Assembly: GCA_038503035.1 (NCBI GenBank)
Contig: JAVSML010024335.1
Coordinates: forward strand, 1,017,265-1,081,264
Source: Crocodylus rhombifer
Lineage: Eukaryota > Chordata > Crocodylia > Crocodylidae
Reading direction: 5' to 3'
DNA length: 64,000 bases
How positions within the stretch are numbered: position 1 is the stretch's first letter; each line of letters starts with the position of its first letter. A program made the translations under genes and the position numbers. The notes under the pieces are model-generated. The model saw only the letters and a list, made by a program, of their open reading frames with translations. It did not search any database and was not told where the DNA came from. Shown here piece after piece: positions 57,345 through 64,000 of this stretch.

Positions 57345-57780
57345 TAGATGTTTCTCTGTAGATTCCTTGTGGATCTGCTCCGTGGGCTTTCCAGTTCTTG
57401 AAGTGAGACTGACTGGTCTACAATTCTCCAGATCCTCTTAAAGATGGGCACTATATTTGCCTTTTTCTGATCATCTGTGACCTTGTCTGACCTGTATGAG
57501 TTAAAGAAGATAGCTAGTAGCTCTGAAATTACCTTAGCCAGTTTCTTCAGTACCTTAGGGTGCATCCCATCCAACTCTACCTATTTGAAAACATCTAGTT
57601 TCTCTACGTAATCCCTAGCCAGTTCATCCACTACACTAGGCTGTTTATCTTCTTCTTTATCTTTTCAATCAACTGCATCTGGTAGCCAACCCTGTTTGTC
57701 AAGACTGAAGTGAAAAAAAGGATGAAATACTTCAGATTTCTCTGCATCATCCCTTACTAGGTTGCCTTCCATAGGCAACT

Positions 57781-57909
57781 GGTAGGGGGAGCACAAGGGT
57801 GCGTGGCCCCACCCTCCGACGGCCAACACTGATGCTGTCAGAAGGGCTGGTGTCCACCCTCAAAGGGCCACCGCTGTCGGCGGCTTCTACAATTGCCCCT
57901 CCTCCCCCC
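57781..57909. mobile_element. Small GC-rich insertion in the CR1
   Basis: CR1 sequence ('ttactaggttgccttcc') stops near 57770 and resumes near 57908 ('cccattcagg'). Between them lies a GC- and CpG-rich unit beginning ggtagggggagcac and ending cccctcctcccccc, which are imperfect inverted repeats. It is probably a short hAT-like MITE. Confidence 0.4.
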
Positions 57910-58250
57910 ATTCAGGAAGCACCAGTCACTCATATTGCCTTAAACAGTCAGTAAACGACTTAGAGTTTCATTGGTCTTCAACTTACTTCTGAAATACCTT
58001 TAGAACTTTTTATTGTCTTTTATGTCCCTTGTCAGTTGCATCTCAGATTATGCCTTGACCTTCCTAATTTTCTCCCTGAGCACCCATGAAATATTCTTCT
58101 TTACTTTCCTAATAATATTATCAAGTTTCCATTTTTGGTAGGATTCCTTTTTGAGTTTCAACTCATCGAAGAGATTCCTCTCTAGCCATGCTGGTCTCCT
58201 CTTGCACTCCCCACAATTATCTTGTGCACTCAAAATCAATAGCTCCAACT

Positions 58251-59739
58251 AACTTTAGTTGAGACTGCAAGTGTTGAACAGCTCTGAAAATCTGGCCATT
58301 AGTGATGACATAAAACTTAGGCTCAGGGTTATACTGTGCAATGTACCCAACCATTGCTTAAAATCCTGGTTTCAAATCTCATTACAGATACTAGAATCCA
58401 CAGAATATGTTCCCTACAGTTCCTGACCACTGCTAATACTCACCTGGCTTCAGCAGTGGTAGAAATGATGGGAATTCCTGTGTAAGCACAGCAGTATATT
58501 TCATTTGAACACATATGCAAGACCATTTCAGAAAGTCTCAGAATTTCTGCTAAAATGAGTCTCAAGCTAGAATAAAAAAGTTGGGGCAGATAAGGTCTGA
58601 GATTCAATAACTGAATTTAATGTCCGGGATATTTGATGGGTAGCTAAAGCCGTCACAGCAGTGTCTCATTCCCAGAATTTAAGTTGCTTGACATATAATA
58701 AAATACCAAGTTATATAGCACAGGTAATTCACCTTCAGAGCAGTTATTTATATAACCCTTTTCATAAGTTTAACTCTGTTCTACAAAAAGGTTAAATATG
58801 CAACTAAAATGTAATTTAGCTTTTCATTAGTTCAGACCTGGAAAATTCAGCTTGACCCCATTGAACCTAATACCTGATATTAAATTTTGCTGAGTTACAT
58901 TTAGAATTGCCTGTTACCTACTTCAAGATGAGCTGTCAACTCAAAATCAGGCCTCTAGAACAGGTGCTCAACTACAACCTGGGGTAAACACACAGAAGAA
59001 AAAAAAATGGTTTCATGGTATTACTGCAAATCCATAACTACCCTGCCACTAAAGGGCATTCCAATTCTGATTACTTTTGGATTTCCCCCTAAATTAAACT
59101 AAATATCCTATATTTTTGTGCTTCATGCTTTGAAGCACAAAAGATGTTTAGTACATGATTGCCTAGGGCTACACAAATAATATCCACATGGATTTCAGTT
59201 GTACAAACAAGCACGGAACCTGTAGTTGAAAGAACACATTTTCTATTACTTTCCACTCATTTGTTTCCCTGGTATGAATTTTAATAACCCCAAAGACCTT
59301 TGTTTTCCATTTTCCTCACATCAAATCGAAACTTTTAAATAAAGGTTCAATGAACATAAACAAAATTAAATGTCAGAGTTTTGATAATAATGAAATGTTG
59401 AATGAGCGCCTTGTGTTACTTCCATTACACAGCAGGGCTTCAAGAGAAGTGGTAGCTAGATTCAGACTGCTTTCAAGATTAGCCTTAGGCATTGTACAAA
59501 GAGCACTCACATCTGGAGAAATGTTGTCTTGCAAAGACAGTTCTCTTTCCCTGAACACCAACCATTCACCATGGGCCTAATCTGCGAGCCAGTTATACCT
59601 GAAAAATTATTCATATGAATACTCCTGCTAAATCTGTTAAGGCCATGTATCTATATGAATTCAAAGTTGATGGCCCAAACCCTGTGCAACTCAGTAATAT
59701 ATTATGTGCACTCTACTTTAAAAAGCACATTTCCAGACT
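58251..59739. other. No gene recognised
   Basis: AT-rich sequence beyond the CR1. Overlapping frames at 59350-59580 on both strands lack any domain. Nothing supportable. Confidence 0.5.
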
Positions 59740-60148
59740 GTGGCAGACTTGCCAGCAGCAGCCCAGCTCACTGGCTTGGAAAGGCTCGAAGTGATTGGTG
59801 GGGCATTCATCACCAAATAGGAAAGGTGTGGAGAAAGGCTTGCTCTGCCCCTACCAAGGGATCAGGTGGAAAAGCTGGATCAGAGAGGGAACTAATTCGT
59901 CTTGCTCTGATTGGTCCTTCTTCAATCTGACGGCAGAGCCCCCAGAGAAAATAAAAAGGCAGCATGCCTGGCACATGGGTGGCTGTGACAAGCGACAGAG
60001 AAGAGGGCTAAGAAGACCTGGCAGAGCTGTCCAGCAGGGCAGCTGCTGGTTACCCCAGAAGAGCCCAAAGAGACTCGCTGGATGGGGAGAGCCAGCAGCT
60101 GTGTCTCCTAGCCCCACTGTGAGGGAGCATGGCATTAGTGGACAGCTG

Positions 60149-60488
60149 GTGCACGGAGGGGCCGGGAGTGGACTGAGGCACCGGAGATGCAGGTGGCAGC
60201 TCGGATCTCCAAGCCCAGGCACAAGGCTGGGTACTCGGTGCACAGAGGGTCTGGGAGTGGACTGGGGCCCCAGAGCTGCAGGTACTCAATACACAGCCAG
60301 TGCACAGAGGGTCTGGGAGCAGATCAAGGCCATGGAGCTACAGGCGGCAGCTTGGGTCTCCAGCCCTGGCATGAGGCCAGGTATACATGGCACAGCCAGT
60401 GCACGGAGGTTCCAGGAGTGGACCAAGACCCCAGAGCTGCACATGGAAGCTCAGGTCTTCAACCCCTGCACAAGGCAGGGCAGACAGC
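60149..60488 (+). repeat. Four-unit minisatellite
   Basis: Units start with gtgcac(g/a)gaggg at 60149, 60238, 60300 and 60399. The full unit of about 90-100 bp includes 'gggagtggac' and 'ccagagctgca'; the unit at 60238 is shortened to about 62 bp. Identity between units is moderate, so the array is old or under no homogenisation. Confidence 0.75.
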
Positions 60489-61193
60489 ATATGAGTTGAT
60501 ACGGAGAGGGTGCCGGATGGGTTAGAACTGCAGTGTGGCACCAAGCCATTTGGATCCCAAGCCCCAGGCATGAGGCAGAGGCGGCAGGCCTCATAGGTTG
60601 CTCCAGGCTTGGAGTATGCCATCAGTGCACACAACAGTGCACAGGGCATTGAGCAGGCTGGCTGGAAAAGACCCACAATGCAGCTAGGGCCCCTGAAGAG
60701 GGAGGAACCACTCCACCAGGGAGACAAGGAGAGCCTCTGTGGGTCCTGGGAGCATGAGAAGGGAAATTCCCACAGGGGAGGAGTGCCCACTTTATAGAAA
60801 AGCCACCGGGAAGACCCTGGAAGGGGGCAAAAGGAGGTTGGGGATTAGGGCCCCATCCTCCTGGTCATTTAAGTAATGATAGAGGGTGCCACAGGGACAT
60901 TATGGTGCTCCCATTTCCCTTTCTGGAGGGCCCTCTGTCCCCAGGTCACCAATGTTGCTCTGATGTAGCTTGCTTCTTTACTTTCTCTGGGCTCTATGCC
61001 TCATATTTTGTGAACACTGCACTGTGTGTTTTGTAAAACCTGTGCCTCAAGCTTTGTTAAACTTGCACCCTTTTAGAGTATAAGAATGCATATTGTTTGA
61101 TGAAAGCCTTCCCCTGTTTTGAATACTTAATCCCTCACCTGTGAATAGCATATTTGTATAGAGTATATGCCATCTATAGTTCCTGTAATTCGT

Positions 61194-61233
61194 GTGTGCG
61201 TGTCTGTGTCTGTGTCTGTGTGTATACACACAC
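61194..61233. repeat. (TGTGTC)n / (TG)n simple repeat
   Basis: Hexamer-like tgtgtc repeats merging into tg and ending in 'tatacacacacac', so the right edge is palindromic. Confidence 0.85.
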
Positions 61234-61330
61234 CATAACTTCTATATCTTATTAAAAACATATATAGTTAAGCCTTAATATGTGTCCTGGCTCTACTCTA
61301 TAGGGAGAGGAGGGAAGCTTCACATAGCCA

Positions 61331-63812
61331 AGAAACTATGCCTCCCACAGCACAGATGCACCTGCTAACATCCCTTCATTTGGATAGGGGGTACATAATT
61401 GAGTACCACCTGGGACACAGACAATGCAGTCAAAATACCACAAACATCAAAGAGAAGAGGTGTTAGGACAAAAATATCTCCATCAATTGTATTATGTGGA
61501 AGTATAAACCAGGGCAGTATTTGAAACAGGCACCTGGTAATTAATGATACCCTTTGTTATTATATGGACATCCTGAATTCAAGGCAGTCTTTCTTGATAG
61601 TTCACCAGACTTGCTGGACTTTGGATTACTAGAGAAATACTGGGAAGATGAGGTGGTGCTGGCATGTTTCATTTCTGCTTCAAAAGATGCTGTCTTTACT
61701 AAAGCTGGCCCACTTATTCAGTCAATTATTTTGGCTCCAATAATGCATATTGTTATTGACTGAAATTATTTGCAGATTCTTGCTGAAGTCTACAAAGAGT
61801 TCCATGGAATAAAGAAATAGAACAAATAATGGGAAAATTGTAGTATATTGTTTTAACGCTTTTTTGCATAAATAAAATGTTTCATTATTGGTCAAACAGA
61901 ATGTTTTGTTTGATCCCAGTTTTTATCTGAGTTTCATTTAAGATCAAGAGAATGTTTTATTTTATATTTTTATTATTATTGCTGTTATTATCATTATTTT
62001 TTAGCACATGCCAAATGTTATTCTCCCATTTTTCAATTCAGTAAGCAAATTCAAAAATAAATTACTAGCACTGTCTAGTTTTCACTAGAATTATACTGCT
62101 ATTCTATCTTTGGTAGGTCAGACTTAAATTAAGATGGAGCCTGGCCACCCATTATCCACATAAAAACAAAAAAGAGCATTCCCTTCCTATCTATTCCCTG
62201 GCTTTGGGCATAGCATCTTTCTACTTCTTCCTTGGTTAGTGAAGCAAGGACTTAGCAGACCAGAGAACTTGAAGGGAAATCACCTGGAGAAGTGTTTTGG
62301 GTCATTCTGATAAATGGGTAGTACAAAATCAGCAGCTGAGGAAAAATGATGACCCAACCCACTCAGAAATGGTCAGCTGTTTTCTTCTTCTATAGTAAAG
62401 ATATGCTTCTACAAGCTTCTGACTTTCTTTAGGGGCAGGGTTAAAAAGGAGGGAGTTCCTTCTGCCATGTTCCTTTTCTTTCTGGTGAAGGTCTATTTTA
62501 GACTAATTTTGCCATTTTCCTGCTGCACTATATCACTAAAATATCAAGAGCCAATACCACTAGTTTTGAGGATCCTCCTGAGGCAGGGATGGAGCTGGAG
62601 GAGGAAAAAACCTGAATTATGATGTTTTATCTATCTACAGGAAATGTTGAAAAATCCGATAATCTTAACACTGAAAGAAACTTGAAGGGTTCGAATCAAA
62701 AATCTCTCAGCTGAGGTAAACTTTTCATACCTTTGAATTAATATATGTTGCAAACTCTGGGAAGAACTTTAGTTTTGTAGAAATTGCCTTGCTGTGAAAA
62801 CCTTTGCCTGTTTGTTTGTCACATGCCAGTATGCTTCCGCCGGCAATTTCTCAGTCAAGTAGAGAGTAAAAAGAAAAGACTCTCTAATCTCTGCCTATTC
62901 CAAAATTCTAATTACATTACAAGCCAAAAGAATGTAATGTTAAAATCTATCAAAATTAAACAACCTTCATTTTAAAAAAGGATAAGGTTGGGGGTTTTTT
63001 TGTGCATGTAATTTTATTAGCTAAATTGGTATACGGCATGGTAAAGACTCCATTTCATTTCTAGTGGAAGTTCAATGAGGCACTAGGTTGGACTGTAATT
63101 AAAAAACCACCATAATAAATTATTCTTTACTCTCTAGAGAATTATGTCCATTTTATCATATCATGGGTTATTTAATTCCCTTTTAAAGGAAATTTAAAGG
63201 AACTTTCTTTAATGTAGAATATAAAAAGCCATCAATATTTAGAACAACTTAGGTGCCATGTAATACTGGACTATGAAGTATCACATGAAAAAATATTTTG
63301 TTAGCAAAAGACTTCTGCTTCTCAATTTATATAGGATACAAATTTGTAAGAAGGAATGAGAAGAAAGAAATAATATAGTCTAGGGAACATTTTCCCAGGC
63401 ACTACATATATTCTAAAAACTTTAGAAGATATTTTTTATAATGTCTTTCTCTAAAACTTTTCAGCAAATGTTACAAATCCATGTTATGTATGCAGTACCT
63501 ACAAGTAGCTAATGAATTTTCTTATATTGTATTATTGTATTATAAAGAGAGACAGAACTTGCTAGATATTTTCTCTTCCTTTCAGTGGAGGTATAATCTC
63601 ATATAATAATACTAGCCCATGATATATACTGAAATCGTAGCCCAAGGTGACATACAGGGCTAAGTAGCTACGTTATACTTATTGCACAATAAGCATGCAA
63701 AAAGTGCTTTACAGGTGTAACCTAAAAGAAATTCACCACACATAAGCACTTTTTAGAAATGGTTGCTCTCAATCTAAGATAACCCTGGAAGGATGTGTTA
63801 GTTTTATAGTTT
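61331..63812. other. No gene firmly recognised
   Basis: About 2.5 kb of AT-rich sequence. It contains the weak exon-like segment at 62641-62715 and nothing else supportable. The frame at 61554-61763 has no splice context or known domain. Confidence 0.45.
62641..62715 (+). other. Weak exon-like segment
   Basis: An acceptor-like site (tgttttatctatctacag) ends at 62640 and a donor-like site (ctgag|gtaaac) begins at 62716, enclosing 75 bp. One frame reads NVEKSDNLNTERNLKGSNQK and ends in TGA just before the donor; the other two frames have earlier stops. It could only be a terminal coding exon or chance. Confidence 0.12.
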
Positions 63813-64000
63813 CTAGGGTTGGAAGGGACCTAAACAGATTATTGAGTCCGAGCCGGATGTGGTATCAGACTAAAATACTTAAGGCTAGAGTGCTTCATTA
63901 AACATCTGTACCAGATCCTATCACGACTGAAGTTAGGTTGCAGCCCTCTGGCAACCCAGGGCCCCCTCACAGCGGGGCATGCTAGCTCCAGCCGGTGCTC
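63813..64000 (-). mobile_element. CR1 3' end fragment at the window edge
   Basis: 'ctagggttggaagggaccta' (63812-63831) and 'attgagtcc' are the reverse complement of a CR1 3' end, as at 27975 and 55630. Sequence after about 63855 no longer matches CR1 clearly and is cut by the window end. Confidence 0.5.

Larger units (their letters stand above)
55613..58250 (-). mobile_element. Long, decayed CR1 LINE with two internal insertions
   Basis: On the minus strand the ORF2 order is clear. At 58248-58050 lies the linker after the endonuclease (RRPAWLERNLFDELKLKKES, then REKIRKVKA). At 57574-57410 lies the start of the reverse transcriptase (MDGMHPKVLKKLAKVISELL, KKANIVPIFKRI). At 56770-56710 lies motif A (DVIYFDFSKAFDTL). 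The 3' end is at about 55613 ('gctggaaggaacctcagaaa'). The copy is full of frameshifts and stops. Two unrelated units interrupt it, at 56877-57344 and about 57781-57909. It is among the oldest elements in the window. Confidence 0.8.
59740..61330 (+). repeat. GC-rich repeat unit with promoter-like and poly(A)-like signals
   Basis: From 'tgtggcagacttgccagc' the composition changes sharply. Two attggt (CCAAT-like) sites (59794 and 59910) and a TATA-like aaataaaaaggc (about 59947) precede the minisatellite at 60149-60488. An attaaa signal lies near 61250 after an AT-rich stretch. The arrangement resembles an LTR or a non-autonomous retroelement, but no matching second end or target duplication was found. 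The 234-codon frame 59795-60499 follows the tandem repeat and is not believed to be a gene. Confidence 0.35.

Noticed and set aside
59795..60499. 234-codon frame as a repetitive protein
   Set aside because: The frame is open because it follows the minisatellite; no start context, domain or splice support, and unit lengths are not all multiples of three.
1..64000. CRISPR arrays, operons, phage or prokaryotic features
   Set aside because: No spaced direct-repeat array, no dense gene packing and abundant vertebrate retroelements; the window is eukaryotic nuclear DNA.

Overview
The window looks like vertebrate nuclear DNA from an archosaur or turtle, most likely a crocodilian. It is AT-rich, gene-poor sequence in which almost every recognisable feature is a transposable element. 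The elements are chicken repeat 1 (CR1) LINEs with octamer-type 3' tails, hAT and PIF/Harbinger DNA transposons, a Penelope-like element with a GIY-YIG endonuclease, solo LTRs of endogenous retroviruses and MIR-like SINE pieces. There is no complete host gene. Two short splice-flanked open segments (36952-37107 and, much weaker, 2904-2960) could be exons of a large + strand gene, so the window may be intronic; neither is recognised. A third splice-flanked segment (62641-62715) ends in a stop codon.

Layout. 1-8 kb: mostly featureless, with a MIR-like SINE, one copy of an unnamed repeat family (called R here) and a tRNA-Gln pseudogene. 8.1-10.3 kb: an old minus-strand CR1 split by a hAT element (8-bp target duplication) and by a solo LTR (5-bp duplication). 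11-12.9 kb: a younger CR1 with an intact reverse-transcriptase frame nested in another CR1. 14.0-15.3 kb: a head-to-head inverted dimer of Penelope 3' halves, bracketed by one 11-bp target duplication. 15.3-22 kb: quiet DNA with a 10-N gap. 22-32.5 kb: a dense stack containing a fossil Myb/SANT gene and a fossil transposase C-terminus of PIF/Harbinger type, split by two LTR-like units and a CR1-in-CR1 nest, followed by a foldback hAT. 33-38.5 kb: two more R copies, a second copy of the same solo LTR carrying a hAT insertion, and the best exon candidate. 44.8-47.8 kb: the 3' end of another LINE beside a Helitron-like unit that carries a CpG-rich segment resembling a captured first exon. 48.3 kb: a short hAT MITE with a perfect 8-bp duplication. 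51.7-56 kb: a 378-bp inverted duplication about 97% identical, plus a second inverted pair formed by a piece of CR1. 55.6-58.3 kb: a long decayed minus-strand CR1 interrupted by two MITE-like units. 59.7-61.3 kb: a GC-rich repeat with a four-unit minisatellite.

The layers give a relative order of events: old CR1 and Harbinger copies, then hAT and LTR insertions, then the intact CR1. The most unusual structures are the Penelope inverted dimer with its single target duplication, the Helitron-like unit with a possible captured exon, the 378-bp inverted duplication, and the split Harbinger relic that may be the parent of family R. All family names come from motif and sequence recognition by eye; no database search was run.
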